DNA from: JAJYKN01 sp035516155
GTDB lineage: Bacteria > Nitrospirota > UBA9217
DNA: 64,000 nt
NCBI GenBank assembly: GCA_035516155.1
Contig: DATJAP010000035.1
Span: 1-64,000 of the forward strand
Direction: 5' to 3'
Position 1 is the first letter of the stretch. Each line of letters begins with the position of its first letter. Of this stretch, positions 52,775 to 62,435 are shown in pieces. Below the pieces are notes generated by a model, which ran no database searches, was not told the DNA's origin, and worked only from the letters and a program-made list of their open reading frames with translations. The position numbers were made by a program, and so were the translations under genes.

Positions 52775-55102
52775 CTACACGTTCTCCACCATCTCCCAAA
52801 CTCCGCAGGGACAAATCCCGGCGCAGAAACCGCAGCCGATGCATTTACTTTCATCAACAACATACTCGAAAGACTTGCTCTGCAGTTTCTTCCGCGTTAT
52901 GGCGCCGTAGTAGCAGGACTGCTCGCACATCCCGCAGTCTCGGCAGGAGCCGCAGGACATGCAGCGGTCCGCCTCCTTCTTCGGCGAAAACTTGATATCT
53001 TCAAGCCGGCAGGCCTCGTAGTATTCGGTCTTAATTCTCTCGTAAGGGATCATGCGACGCTCTTCGGGCACGTAGTCCGTATTCATGAGCAGCGAATGAA
53101 TCTTGTCCGCGGCAACCTTGCCCTGGCCAATAGCATGGGTCACGAGGCCGGGGTTGGTCGCATCGCCGATGGCAAAGACCTTAACGTCCGATGTCTGGCC
53201 CAAGTCATTCACGGCGATATAGCCTCGCTCCGTGTTGATCGCGGGGAGCAGAAAATCGAGCACCGGTTTGTCTCCAACGGAGATGATCACCATGTCCGCG
53301 TCGAGATCCGTGTCATCTTTGAAAAAGATCTTTTTCGCTTTGACATCGTACTTCTCCGTTACCTTCGGGAACAGCACCCTGGTCCCCTTGGAGGCGGCCA
53401 GTTCCATTTCTTTGCCGAAAGCCGCCGGCTTCTGGATGTCAACGCAGATGACACTCTCTGCGCCGTGGTCCCAGGCTTGGCAGGCGATGTCCATGCCTAC
53501 GTTGCCCGCGCCGATTACGACGACCTTTTTCCCTCTCAGGTTCTTCGGCTTTCCAAAGTTAATTTCCTTCAAGAAGTCGATTCCTTTTACCACAGCTTCG
53601 TGGCCCGGGAACGGGATCATCCGTCCTTCATGGGCGCCGACCGCGATGACCACGACATCGTGGTTCTGGTAGATGTTCTCGAACTTCTTCCTGTCCACCG
53701 GTGTCTTAGTATGGACGTTCACGCCAATCTCGGCAAACCGCTGCAGTTCCTTGTCCAGAATCTTCCTGGGCAGGCGCTCGCGGGGAATGCACATCTCGAT
53801 CTTGCCGCCGATTTTGGCAGATGCTTCAAAGAGATCAACGTTATGGCCCTTGAGGCCGAGCTGCCACGCTGCAGAAAGACCCCCTGGACCACCTCCGATG
53901 ATCGCGATGGAATGGCCTGTTGCTTTCGCTTTCTTAGGGGCTTTGAGATTCAACGCAGCTGAACCGTATTCCTTGATGTTGAGCGGCTCATCAACCCTTC
54001 CGCGCGTGCAATCGGTCATGCAGAGATTCGGACAGATCGTGCCGCAGACCGTGGCAGGAAGCGGGCTGTACTGGAGTACGAGGGCCAGCGCCTCAGCGGT
54101 CCTTCCCTGCCGGATCAGGCTCGCACGCTTGTGCGATGGGATGCGTGACGGGCATGCATAGGCGCAGGGAGGAAGATATTTGTCGTTCTTCCACAGCGGC
54201 TTCCACCGCCGCTCCTCACCAGTCGTAATATAGGGTAGCACGGAACGGTCATGGGCGAGGTAGGCGCCGAACATGCCGCCCTTGCCTACTTCCTTCTCCC
54301 ACACGTTCATTCGGAACTCGGTGAGCCCCATCTTGAGCTTGCCCTTGGCTTTCGTCTTCTCGGCAGGCGTCAAGGCGGTAAGCTTTTTCCAGTCGCTCAT
54401 ATCCTTTGTAAGTTCCTGGTAATAGGACATTCGGTCAATGGCGGTCAGATAGGGCTTCATGTTCTGGGTAAGCCACTCCCAATCCTGCTGCGTCAGGTCC
54501 GAAAGCGTCACGTCTGCTTTGCTGTATTCCTTGATGGCGCCGCGGAAATAGATTGTGCCGCCGACCATGCCAACGCAGGGACGGTATCCGAGAATATTGT
54601 CGGGATCCCGGGGCTCCACGCCGCAGACCACGGCGATGCCGCCTGCCTTGAACTCGGCAAAGGAATCGCCCACATTCCGGAAGTACCAAGATTCAAGATC
54701 GGGGAAGCGCGGATTCTTCTTGGTCATCGTATCGCACCGCGCACCGCCGCCACCCTGTACATAGAGCTTGCCCTGAGCGCCCGCATTGTGCGCGCCGTTC
54801 GCCACGTCGCCGAGGACTGTAATGACCGCACCGCAGTTGAGCCACCCGGTATCATCGGACGTCGAGCCTTTGACAAGAATCTCCGTGCCATCCATTCCCA
54901 TGCTGCCGACGCGCTGCCCAGAGGTGTCTTCGATGGTCACCCTGACCTTAGCGTTCCGCGGCCAGATCCTTCCGCCGATGCCGTGCTGGCCGTCCGCTAC
55001 GACCGTGATGTCCCTGGCTCCGTCCTTGACTGCCATCTGGATCTGCTCTTCGAGCTCTTTAGAAGAGACCCGTTTTCCGTGTACCTTGCCCTGTATGATC
55101 AT
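52775..55102 (-). CDS. Glutamate synthase GXGXG domain fused to GltD-like oxidoreductase and ferredoxin domain
   Basis: This 775-residue protein joins three parts. Residues 1 to about 240 form the GXGXG beta-helix domain normally at the C-terminus of large glutamate synthase (repeats such as GQHGIGGRIWP, GWLNCGAVITVLGDVANGAHNAGAQG). Then comes a GltD-like region with an Fe-S Cys cluster (CAYACPSRIP, CGTICPNLCMTDC), the FAD loop IAIIGGGPGGLSAAWQLG and the NADPH loop VVVIGAGNVGMDIACQA. The C-terminus has ferredoxin-like Cys motifs (CMSCGSCRDCGMCEQSC, CIGCGFCAGICPCG). It should pass electrons to the FMN subunit. The start at 55102 has AAGG upstream. It is the third gene of the operon. Confidence 0.9.
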   Translation of the reverse strand: MIIQGKVHGKRVSSKELEEQIQMAVKDGARDITVVADGQHGIGGRIWPRNAKVRVTIEDTSGQRVGSMGMDGTEILVKGSTSDDTGWLNCGAVITVLGDVANGAHNAGAQGKLYVQGGGGARCDTMTKKNPRFPDLESWYFRNVGDSFAEFKAGGIAVVCGVEPRDPDNILGYRPCVGMVGGTIYFRGAIKEYSKADVTLSDLTQQDWEWLTQNMKPYLTAIDRMSYYQELTKDMSDWKKLTALTPAEKTKAKGKLKMGLTEFRMNVWEKEVGKGGMFGAYLAHDRSVLPYITTGEERRWKPLWKNDKYLPPCAYACPSRIPSHKRASLIRQGRTAEALALVLQYSPLPATVCGTICPNLCMTDCTRGRVDEPLNIKEYGSAALNLKAPKKAKATGHSIAIIGGGPGGLSAAWQLGLKGHNVDLFEASAKIGGKIEMCIPRERLPRKILDKELQRFAEIGVNVHTKTPVDRKKFENIYQNHDVVVIAVGAHEGRMIPFPGHEAVVKGIDFLKEINFGKPKNLRGKKVVVIGAGNVGMDIACQAWDHGAESVICVDIQKPAAFGKEMELAASKGTRVLFPKVTEKYDVKAKKIFFKDDTDLDADMVIISVGDKPVLDFLLPAINTERGYIAVNDLGQTSDVKVFAIGDATNPGLVTHAIGQGKVAADKIHSLLMNTDYVPEERRMIPYERIKTEYYEACRLEDIKFSPKKEADRCMSCGSCRDCGMCEQSCYYGAITRKKLQSKSFEYVVDESKCIGCGFCAGICPCGVWEMVENV

Positions 55103-55177
55103 GTCATCTACCTTAAATGGTCTGTTATACACCACGTGTTTCGCGCACGTTTTGAACCGTGTTCATCTGTTATTGAT

Positions 55178-56833
55178 TTAGCATACATACGAAATCTGCA
55201 ACCGGTCGGCGATTTCCTTGTCTGCAACGCCCAGCGCATCGGACATGCCGATCGGGAGTTCGGTGCTCCGGCCGAGCGGCGCGAATATTTTCTTGAGCTC
55301 CACGTCCGCCGCCTTGAATACTTCCACTACTCGCTCGGCAACCTTGTCAGGGTCGAGCCTTCGGTAGAGCTTTGGATCCTGGGTTGTGATCCCACGCGGG
55401 CACTTGCCCAGATTGCAGACGTTGCAGCGATTGTATTCGTCACCGAAGCAACCTGCCGCGGCCTGCATCATGTACTTCCCGATATCGACCGCGGAAGCAC
55501 CAAGCATGATGAGCGCTGCGGCGTTCGCGGCCAGGTTGCCGCCCTTGCCGACGCCGCCTGCGGCGATAAGCGGTAGTTCATTCTGCTTACCCTGCTTCAC
55601 GAGATCAAGGTAGCAATCACGAATATTGGATGCGATAGGATGTCCCATCTTGTCCATTGATACGTTATACGCCGCGCCCGTGCCGCCGTCCTCGCCGTCG
55701 ATACAGAGCGCCGCGGCATAAGGGTTCCGGGCAAGGTTGTTCAGCACGGCCCGGGCCGTCTTGGTCCCGGAGATCTTGGGATAAACCGGCACGCGGAAAC
55801 CCCAGGCCATGGACATGGACTGAATCATCTTTGCGACAGCCTCTTCGATGGAGTACTTAGTCTGGTGCGTGGGCGGCGATGCCAAATCGACGAACTGCGG
55901 TACACCACGGATTTTCGCGATAAGGCCGAGCACCTTATAGGCCTGGAGCAGCCCACCGTCGCCGGGTTTGGCGCCTTGCCCGTACTTGATTTCGATGGCC
56001 GCAGGGTCTTCGATCATGTCGGGAAGGGCGTGAATGATTTCATCCCAGCCGAAATAGCCCGACGCGATCTGAAGAATAAAATACTTTATGTAGCGCGATT
56101 TCAAAATGCTCGGCGGCATGCCTCCCTCGCCTGAGCACATCACTACCGGGATGCCTTCGACCTCGTTGAGGTAGGTGACTCCCATTGCAAGACCCTCCCA
56201 CATATGGGGAGAGAGAGCGCCGATGGACATGGACCCGATCCTGATCGGAAATATTTCTCGCACCGGTGGGATAAAGGTTCGGTCGCCGATGAACAGCTTA
56301 TCGCCTTCCACCTTGAGCGGAAGCTGCTCCGCAGGAAGGTTTCTGCCCAGGAGCGTCCGGACGCGGAACTCGTGGCGGCCGGCATCCAACGCGGGGTCCG
56401 TTAACATCGAGATACGTGTGAATTTAAGTTTATCGAGTGTCGAGATGGACGGATCGTTCCGCCTGCCCCCACGCATAAAGGGGATGCCGCCCTTGTTCTT
56501 GTAGTGGTAGAGCTTGTGTTGTAAGTTGTATTCGGGGAAAATGGCGTCCGTAGGACAGACAAGGGAGCACGTGCCGCAGCCGATGCAGTAACGGTCGATT
56601 TCCGTGACCTGACGCACCACCTGGGTGAGCCTGCGGGTGACCCGGGGCTCAGGGCTCGCGCCCTCAGATGAAACAACGCGCTGTGTGTAGACCGTGGCCT
56701 CGATGGATTTCATGGGGCAGACGGCCGTGCAGCGGCCGCATCGCGTGCAGCGGTCCTCCCGCCACTGGATGATATAGGGAAGTTCTTTTAATGAGAGCTG
56801 ATGGTTTTTGTCTAACCGTGAAGCTGATTCCAT
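55178..56833 (-). CDS. Glutamate synthase FMN/central-domain subunit with two 4Fe-4S ferredoxin motifs
   Basis: This 551-residue protein starts with two ferredoxin clusters (CTRCGRCTAVCP and CIGCGTCSLVCP), then the FMN-binding TIM barrel of glutamate synthase (IGSMSIGALSPHMWEGLAMG, CSGEGGMPPS, IKYGQGAKPGDGGLL, GEDGGTGAAYN, AAGGVGKGGNLAANAAALIMLGA). The Cys set near CNVCNLGKCPRGITTQDP resembles the 3Fe-4S loop. Here 2-oxoglutarate and ammonia become glutamate. Its gene overlaps the amidotransferase gene by 22 bases, so the subunits are coupled. Confidence 0.92.
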   Translation of the reverse strand: MESASRLDKNHQLSLKELPYIIQWREDRCTRCGRCTAVCPMKSIEATVYTQRVVSSEGASPEPRVTRRLTQVVRQVTEIDRYCIGCGTCSLVCPTDAIFPEYNLQHKLYHYKNKGGIPFMRGGRRNDPSISTLDKLKFTRISMLTDPALDAGRHEFRVRTLLGRNLPAEQLPLKVEGDKLFIGDRTFIPPVREIFPIRIGSMSIGALSPHMWEGLAMGVTYLNEVEGIPVVMCSGEGGMPPSILKSRYIKYFILQIASGYFGWDEIIHALPDMIEDPAAIEIKYGQGAKPGDGGLLQAYKVLGLIAKIRGVPQFVDLASPPTHQTKYSIEEAVAKMIQSMSMAWGFRVPVYPKISGTKTARAVLNNLARNPYAAALCIDGEDGGTGAAYNVSMDKMGHPIASNIRDCYLDLVKQGKQNELPLIAAGGVGKGGNLAANAAALIMLGASAVDIGKYMMQAAAGCFGDEYNRCNVCNLGKCPRGITTQDPKLYRRLDPDKVAERVVEVFKAADVELKKIFAPLGRSTELPIGMSDALGVADKEIADRLQISYVC

Positions 56834-57921
56834 GTTTTGACCTCCCGCGCTCCGGGCGCAATCACCACCATGTCGTACTTCATGGGAAAGATGTCCTTTG
56901 ATTTGTCCCGGTCCGGAATCGCGCTGTCCACTCCGCAGACTTCGGACATAAGCGCGTACTTGCCGGACTTGCCGCCGACCGCGCCGGGCCGCAGCTTTTT
57001 CGAATCATGCACCATGAAGACCGAGCCGTCGGGCGTGAACCCAATGACGCAGTTCGGGCCATCGATGCAAAGGGGCCGGAGCGATTTTTTCAGCAGCCGA
57101 AGCGCAGCGGCATCCGATCTCTGTCCGATCTCGGCGTCCTTCATCGGCGTGATAATGTCTTTATAATAGTGAAGCGGATAACCAAGGGTCCTGTTCGTAT
57201 AATGCAGGATATGGGTGAACACTTCGGAGTCGGAATTGTAGCCCATGTACCCCGCGTTGCCACGGCCCATGAGGAACTCGCGGATTGGCACAAAGGCCGT
57301 GTTTTCACCATTCGTCATGGTGGCGTAGCCTTGGATAAAGAAAGGATGACAGGCGTAAAGGTAGATGGCGTAGTTTGTGTTCTGCCGACCTTGGGCCAGC
57401 ACGATCCTTGACCGGATCCCCGACTTCTCGATACCGAAAAACTCGCTGAGCTGCAGGGGATCGCCCACTTCCTTGAGCGTCAGCACGTCGGGATAAAAGG
57501 AGAAGACGAAGAGTGATCCGTCGGGTTCGCCCATTATCCTGAGAGCGAGCCTGGTCTGCAGCAGAAGGTCTTCCTTCTCGCGCTGTGTCCTGTCCTTGTA
57601 CAACGCAGGATAATCATAGACCTTGGCGAGGTAATGTTCGCGGCGCGCAACACCGACCACATTCTTTATTGGCGGCTCCCAGGAAAACTTCTCCACGAAC
57701 CCTTGAGCCCTCATGTAGTCGTCGAGAAGTTGGAGCCCCTTGTGCGAGCAGATGGCGGACAACGTTGGATACTGCTTGAAGTCGGCGAAAGGCCCGCCCA
57801 TGTCCTTCAACATAAGGCCGAGGCCTGACCCATCGTGGCCTTCTTTCATGGTCTCGAGCGCATAGATGTTCTCCATGGGAGAGATATAATCGCCCGAGGT
57901 GATTGCACTCAAACGGCACAT
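56812..57921 (-). CDS. Glutamate synthase class II glutamine amidotransferase subunit
   Basis: This 369-residue protein is the glutaminase part of glutamate synthase as a separate gene. The nucleophile Cys2 directly follows the initiator (MCRLSAI), and later blocks such as HDGSGLGLMLKDMGGPF, GNAGYMGYNSDSEVFTHIL and GPNCVIGFTPDGSVFMVHDSKKLRPG fit the Ntn amidotransferase fold. GAGGAG lies just before the ATG, within a few bases of a terminator-like hairpin. It is the first gene of the three-gene operon. Such split glutamate synthases are typical of archaea and several anaerobic bacterial phyla. Confidence 0.9.
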   Translation of the reverse strand: MCRLSAITSGDYISPMENIYALETMKEGHDGSGLGLMLKDMGGPFADFKQYPTLSAICSHKGLQLLDDYMRAQGFVEKFSWEPPIKNVVGVARREHYLAKVYDYPALYKDRTQREKEDLLLQTRLALRIMGEPDGSLFVFSFYPDVLTLKEVGDPLQLSEFFGIEKSGIRSRIVLAQGRQNTNYAIYLYACHPFFIQGYATMTNGENTAFVPIREFLMGRGNAGYMGYNSDSEVFTHILHYTNRTLGYPLHYYKDIITPMKDAEIGQRSDAAALRLLKKSLRPLCIDGPNCVIGFTPDGSVFMVHDSKKLRPGAVGGKSGKYALMSEVCGVDSAIPDRDKSKDIFPMKYDMVVIAPGAREVKTWNQLHG

Positions 57922-57932
57922 AGTGACTCCTC

Positions 57933-57969
57933 AAAAAAGCCGCATCGCGCAGAGAGCATGAAATGCGGC
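57933..57969 (-). promoter_or_regulatory. Terminator-like hairpin abutting the ribosome site of the glutamate synthase operon
   Basis: On the minus strand GCCGCAT (57963-57969) pairs with ATGCGGC (57939-57945), followed by six U (57933-57938) and immediately by GAGGAG and the ATG at 57921. This is the position of an attenuator or of a structure masking the ribosome site. No leader peptide is apparent. Confidence 0.6.
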
Positions 57970-58103
57970 GGTATACAGCCCAATCGACGCTAGGGACGCC
58001 ATGCTCCGTACACTTTGCTGTATTTGATGTATCGATCTTTGTTCCGGCGGGAAACCCAGGGAACGCTGCTACAAACGACCTTGCATACTTTTGCAGCAGT
58101 GGT

Positions 58104-58132
58104 AAAAAAAGCCCCTCATCAGGGGCTTTTTC
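58104..58132. terminator. Bidirectional terminator-like hairpin in the glutamate synthase leader
   Basis: AAAGCCCCT and AGGGGCTTT form a strong stem around a CATC loop, with T-runs on both strands (seven T on the minus strand). It lies about 25-50 bases after the promoter at 58161-58190, so it sits within the transcribed leader rather than after a gene. Confidence 0.75.
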
Positions 58133-58160
58133 GCTCGGGAATCAGTAGCCGAGACCTGAT

Positions 58161-58190
58161 ACAATACACCTGATTACGCACTGCTGTCAA
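58161..58190 (-). promoter_or_regulatory. Probable promoter of the glutamate synthase operon
   Basis: On the minus strand a perfect TTGACA (58185-58190) and TATTGT (58161-58166) lie 18 bases apart. Initiation near 58154 would give a leader of about 230 bases carrying both hairpins. Confidence 0.6.
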
Positions 58191-58723
58191 GCCGAAATTT
58201 CTCTATTCTGCGGGAAAGAAAGAGAAAAAACAAAGAGCACCATGGCGGCTTCCCTGGAGGGAAACACAGATCATCAGCCAGAGCATTTCTTTGCGTTCCT
58301 GCGCGAGGCGGAATCATAGAAAGCGTCTTCTTCGAGACTCTGTGCGATATGGTAGGGATTAAGCGCGCAACGTGCAGCAAACCATATTCATACGGTGAAG
58401 TAACGAGAAACCCGAGCGAAAATGCAAATCTGTAAGAATGAAATCGCTCATCACGAAACAAATTAATTATGCACCGTGACGATGTTCGTGACGCTCGTCA
58501 GAGGTGAGGCTTGTTCACATCCCGATACGAAAAAAGACTTAAAAATACTTGAAATGCTTATGAATCGGATGACGAGCCAGCGAATCCTTGATGATCGTAA
58601 TTTGCAAAAGCTCCTGACTGCCCTGATTTGCTCCGCATTTCGTTGATTGTTTTGTCTGAGAAAATTCTGTGTCCGCCTGTGCCCAATCTACTTTTCCCGT
58701 GTAAAGGATTGGCCAGCTCTTTT
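58191..58723. other. Intergenic region between the Crp/Fnr gene and the glutamate synthase promoter
   Basis: About 530 bases downstream of the Crp/Fnr regulator. I see no gene or RNA element I can support. Confidence 0.55.
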
Positions 58724-59359
58724 TTACGGCTGTAGCAGGGTAATCGAATTCCGGGACAGCCTAAGTTGCCGTTTCCGTTCGAAATCCTTGAGCAGCCTGC
58801 TAACCACTTCGCGGGACGTGCCGAGGTCGTTGGCGATTTTCTGGTGCGTTGTTTCGAGTGATTTTTTATTCGACTTCTCAATAAGGTACTGCATCAACCG
58901 CTCGTCCATTCTGCCGAAAGCCACTTCCTCGACCAGCTCCATTACCTTGGCAAGCCGCTGACTGAGGAGGGTGAAAACAAAATCCCGCATTTCTTCATGT
59001 TTCATTGCAATCCTCCGGAAATCATCAGAAGGCAGAAGCAGTACCTCTACGTCAGAGGCGGCGACCGCATTAGCGGGATAGGAAGTATGGGCAAGTATAC
59101 AAGAAGCGTTCAAAATGCAGGTTTCTCCGGGGCCTATCTCATAAAGCGTGATTTCCCGTCCCGTCGCGCCAATCTTATATACTCGTACCTCGCCGAACAG
59201 GATGAAGGCTATTGCAGAACAGGCGTCGCCTTCCGTATAAATGCGGCTGTCCCGGGGAATCGAACGCTGCTGTCCCGCGGAAAGCACTTCCGGGACCAAG
59301 TTCCTGAGTCCGCCCCGGAACATCGGAAATGTCTTGATAAAGTCTTCCTTGCTCATCAT
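58724..59359 (-). CDS. Crp/Fnr-family transcriptional regulator
   Basis: The 211-residue protein has a cyclic-nucleotide-binding beta-roll (about 30-125, with DSRIYTEGDACSAIAFILFGEVRVYK) and a C-terminal winged helix-turn-helix (THQKIANDLGTSREVVSRLLKDFE). There is no N-terminal Cys set, so it is not an oxygen-sensing Fnr. Residues for cAMP are not well conserved. The ATG at 59359 has GGGGAGG upstream; the longer frame has no start signal. It lies upstream of the glutamate synthase operon on the same strand but regulation of that operon is only a guess. Confidence 0.9.
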   Translation of the reverse strand: MMSKEDFIKTFPMFRGGLRNLVPEVLSAGQQRSIPRDSRIYTEGDACSAIAFILFGEVRVYKIGATGREITLYEIGPGETCILNASCILAHTSYPANAVAASDVEVLLLPSDDFRRIAMKHEEMRDFVFTLLSQRLAKVMELVEEVAFGRMDERLMQYLIEKSNKKSLETTHQKIANDLGTSREVVSRLLKDFERKRQLRLSRNSITLLQP

Positions 59360-59480
59360 ATTCCGTATCCTCCCCATCCCCCTGATGCTTGTCCTTTCCG
59401 GCAAGAATCAGCGAAAAAAACTCCATCTTTCGACCCCGTCGTTCGAAACTCGGTTTGAACTTGGTTTTCAGATACTGCTC

Positions 59481-61445
59481 TTATGGTCTCGGAAGCTTTA
59501 CTTGCAGTTGACGCAAAACATTCGGTTCATTGATTGGTTCCAGGCAAGTGTCTCGAGCGCAGGGGATCACCCGTCCCCGGTCTTCACCGTATACGATCGC
59601 AGCATACTGTTTCCCGGCAACTGCACGGCCAGCTCGGGCAAGTTCACTGTCCGGATGAGCTTCAATCGTCAGTTTGAGCATGCGGAACGAGGCATCAAGA
59701 GCACAGAAGAAGGCTCCGGCATGAACACCCATTTCGCGCGCCAGCGCTGAAAATATTTTGAGCGATTGTACCGCCACTGTGCGATAATCATCCCTCCCGG
59801 TCATGTGCGCAAGCTTCAGAAGAAGCATAATAGCTAAAGCATTGGCTGATGGGTGAGGAACGTCCTCCATGCGTTTAAGCCTCGCGCCGAGAACCTCCTG
59901 TTCTGTATCAAAGAATCCTCCTTCCCTCCTGTCGATAAACTTATCGATGCACAACGACATAAGATCATCAGCCTGTGAGAGGTACCGTTTCTCGGCCGTC
60001 GCCTCATAGGCTGCGATCAGCGCGTCAATAAGATTGATGTAATCGTCGAGCAGGGCAGGGATATTGTCCGCATGCATCAAAGCACCGTCGACGATACAAT
60101 TCCGAAGAATACGATCAAGGCCCTTCATGCCGAAAGACTTTACCTCCTCATCGCCCAACACGAGGAAGGCATGGAAGTATGATGCAATCAGCATCCCGTT
60201 CAATGACGGGTAAAGTGACCGGTCGATAAATGGTCTTTCCCGATGCATACGCATAGAAAGCAGTTTTGACCTTCCACGCCCGAGAATTCCCTCCGTTTCA
60301 TTCGGGGTTTTCCCGAGCTGTCGGGCAATCTCCCGCAGCGGCTGTGTAACATAAAGCACCTGCTTCCCAGGATCATGATGCATGCTTCCCCGTTCATGCA
60401 GATAGAAGGATGACAGCACGGCATATTCATCGGGATCGAGGCCCTTCCTGAAATCTTCGTCGGTCCAGGTGAAGTAGCCGCCCTCGTCATCAGGCGTCAC
60501 ATCTGCGTCCTGACTCGCGTAGAACCCTCCTTCGGGGTCGGACAGTACGCTGCGGGTGAAGCCAAGAATCCCCCTTGCAACAATGCGGAACTGCTCATCA
60601 CCGAATACCGCATATGCATCTATGTAGTTTCTGAGGAGCCCCGCATTGTCATCAGCCATTTTCTCGAAGTGCGGCACAATCCACGCTTCGTCGACGGAAT
60701 AACGGTGGAATCCGCCACCGAGCTGATCATGGAAACCGCCGGCCGACATCGCTTCCAGCATCCTGTAGGCAGCCTTGCCCACCGAGGGATTTGCGCTCAC
60801 GGGAGAGCGGCGGATCAGAAATTCCAAGGCGCCGGGCATGGGAAACTTGGGTGCCGCGCCGAATCCCCCGTTTTGCAGGTCAACAACGCCAAGCATGGCT
60901 TCCTCACCTTCCGTGACCAGGGATTCGTTGAGTTCCTCAGCGGACAGCGGCTCCGTCTTGAGCACGTCCATGACGCGCTGGGCATAAACGAGAGCATCGT
61001 CCCGCTTTGTTTTGTAATAGTCGGCTACCGTTCTGAGAACTTTTTTGAAACCCGGCCTCCCCTGCCGGTCTTCTGGCGGGAAATAGGTGCCGCCGTAAAA
61101 TGCCCGTTTATCCGGCGTCAGGAAGACCGAGAGGGGCCACCCGCCGCCTCCGCCCAGGGCCGCTACAGCTTGCTGATACCTGCGATCGATTTCAGGCCGT
61201 TCATCACGATCGAGCTTGACATTGATAAAGAGCCTGTTCATCAGCCGGGCCGTTTCTTCGTCTTCAAAGGTTTCTTGTGCCATAACATGGCACCAGTGGC
61301 ACCACACTGCTCCGGTACTCAGAAAAACAGGCTTGTCTTCCCGCCTTGCCGCATCGAAAGCTTCCTCGGACCACGGATACCACTCGATCTTCTGATGTGC
61401 TGCGTGATTGAGGTAAGCTGACCGTTCATTCGCCAATCTATTCAT
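59481..61445 (-). CDS. yyaL: YyaL-type thioredoxin-domain protein (DUF255, SSP411 family)
   Basis: This 654-residue protein begins with the DUF255 thioredoxin-like domain, marked by WYPWSEEAFDAARREDKPVFLSTG and the CHWCHVM motif, then a long (alpha/alpha)6-barrel like that of N-acylglucosamine epimerases (GGFHDQLGGGFHRYSVDEAWIVPHFEKM). The family runs from bacteria to the human SPATA20 protein. Its role is unknown, with redox or carbohydrate-related activity proposed. Length and order of domains are standard. Confidence 0.93.
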   Translation of the reverse strand: MNRLANERSAYLNHAAHQKIEWYPWSEEAFDAARREDKPVFLSTGAVWCHWCHVMAQETFEDEETARLMNRLFINVKLDRDERPEIDRRYQQAVAALGGGGGWPLSVFLTPDKRAFYGGTYFPPEDRQGRPGFKKVLRTVADYYKTKRDDALVYAQRVMDVLKTEPLSAEELNESLVTEGEEAMLGVVDLQNGGFGAAPKFPMPGALEFLIRRSPVSANPSVGKAAYRMLEAMSAGGFHDQLGGGFHRYSVDEAWIVPHFEKMADDNAGLLRNYIDAYAVFGDEQFRIVARGILGFTRSVLSDPEGGFYASQDADVTPDDEGGYFTWTDEDFRKGLDPDEYAVLSSFYLHERGSMHHDPGKQVLYVTQPLREIARQLGKTPNETEGILGRGRSKLLSMRMHRERPFIDRSLYPSLNGMLIASYFHAFLVLGDEEVKSFGMKGLDRILRNCIVDGALMHADNIPALLDDYINLIDALIAAYEATAEKRYLSQADDLMSLCIDKFIDRREGGFFDTEQEVLGARLKRMEDVPHPSANALAIMLLLKLAHMTGRDDYRTVAVQSLKIFSALAREMGVHAGAFFCALDASFRMLKLTIEAHPDSELARAGRAVAGKQYAAIVYGEDRGRVIPCARDTCLEPINEPNVLRQLQVKLPRP

Positions 61446-61547
61446 ACATCAGCACCCATCCTTGAGGCGCAGGCACCGGGAAAAACCTGGGATGGCGGTC
61501 GTTTCTTCCATTCATCCTGCCTTCGTCACTTTTCCTTTTTGCTATCA

Positions 61548-61994
61548 TCAAAACGTCTTCGGGTCTTCCGGCGGGAGGGCGCTCTCATCAAACGGCATGA
61601 CGCCAAGCTGTTGCATGACGGATTCCAGGCCTGAGAGGAGTTCACGATAATCGTAGCCCGGCATCTCCTGGTGCAGAGCCCGTTCTGTCAGGCGGTCGAA
61701 GCCGTCAAAATCAAAAACCCCATCGAGTACCTGTGAGCGGACGAGCACTGCGAACAGTGTCCTGCCGTCATTCAAATCCTCGCCCGCATTGATCTTCAGA
61801 CGCTTCTTATGAGCCTCATCGGCGACGTAAGCCTGCATCGCGGCATCGAACGCGTCGTAGAGTGTCACGATGCCCGCGGCGATTTTGCCCTGTCGGAGCC
61901 TGCGCTTCCCTCCGCGCATATGGAGCCTTGCGCGCAGGAACGGGCCCTCAACAGGCCCCATGTTTCGTTCATTCATCAAGCCGAAATGCGGCAT
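61548..61994 (-). CDS. Hypothetical helical protein
   Basis: I do not recognise this 148-residue protein. It is mainly helical, with a basic segment (MRGGKRRLRQGKIAAGIVTLYDAFDAAMQAYV) and an acidic C-terminus; the GKIAAGIVTLYDAF part resembles HEPN-like or TPR-type helices. AGAGGA precedes the ATG. It lies 102 bases before the YyaL gene on the same strand. Confidence 0.65.
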   Translation of the reverse strand: MPHFGLMNERNMGPVEGPFLRARLHMRGGKRRLRQGKIAAGIVTLYDAFDAAMQAYVADEAHKKRLKINAGEDLNDGRTLFAVLVRSQVLDGVFDFDGFDRLTERALHQEMPGYDYRELLSGLESVMQQLGVMPFDESALPPEDPKTF

Positions 61995-62435
61995 TTGATT
62001 CCTCTTTATTCCACGCCATGAAACAGCAGGCTCGTCTGCTGCTGAATAAAATAAGAGGTAATTTTCTCCACCCTCTCAGAGGGCACCGGGAGAGATGAAG
62101 TAGCTTATTGAAAATCTCATTTACTAGTTACTTCGTGCTGCCCCGTGGTCACTGTGTTCTCGGTGAAAATGGTTTTTCCCGTTTCTCGCTGCTCGTGCTC
62201 GGCAGAAGAAAATATAGTTCTCTCTTAAAAGTATAGCATACAGGCTCTTGCGGGGTTGTGTGGCTGAAGAGGCAGAATGAGCGAGGAAAGCGCACACGCG
62301 GTGCGTAATCTGGCGGATGCAGAATCCTGGTCAAAAACCGGGATAAAAGTTGGCTCCCGGTAGCCTGGCGGGGTTCCTTTTCTTCGCCGCTGCCGCGGCT
62401 TGTGAGATACCGTCAGGACATCCCCGCCCTGCTGT
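61995..62435. other. Intergenic region between tolB and the hypothetical gene
   Basis: About 440 bases. I see a short GC palindrome near 62388-62401 but no T-run, and no gene. There is no pal gene here, where it often follows tolB. Confidence 0.55.

Noticed and set aside
52667..53962. 431-residue plus-strand open frame
   Set aside because: It lies antisense to the GltD-like gene, lacks recognisable motifs and shows the shadow-frame composition of a GC-rich coding strand.
54251..55576. 441-residue plus-strand open frame
   Set aside because: It is antisense to two glutamate synthase subunits whose motifs are unmistakable.
58104..58132. Simple terminator of the Crp/Fnr gene
   Set aside because: It lies about 600 bases after that gene and downstream of a good promoter, so a role in the glutamate synthase leader is more likely.
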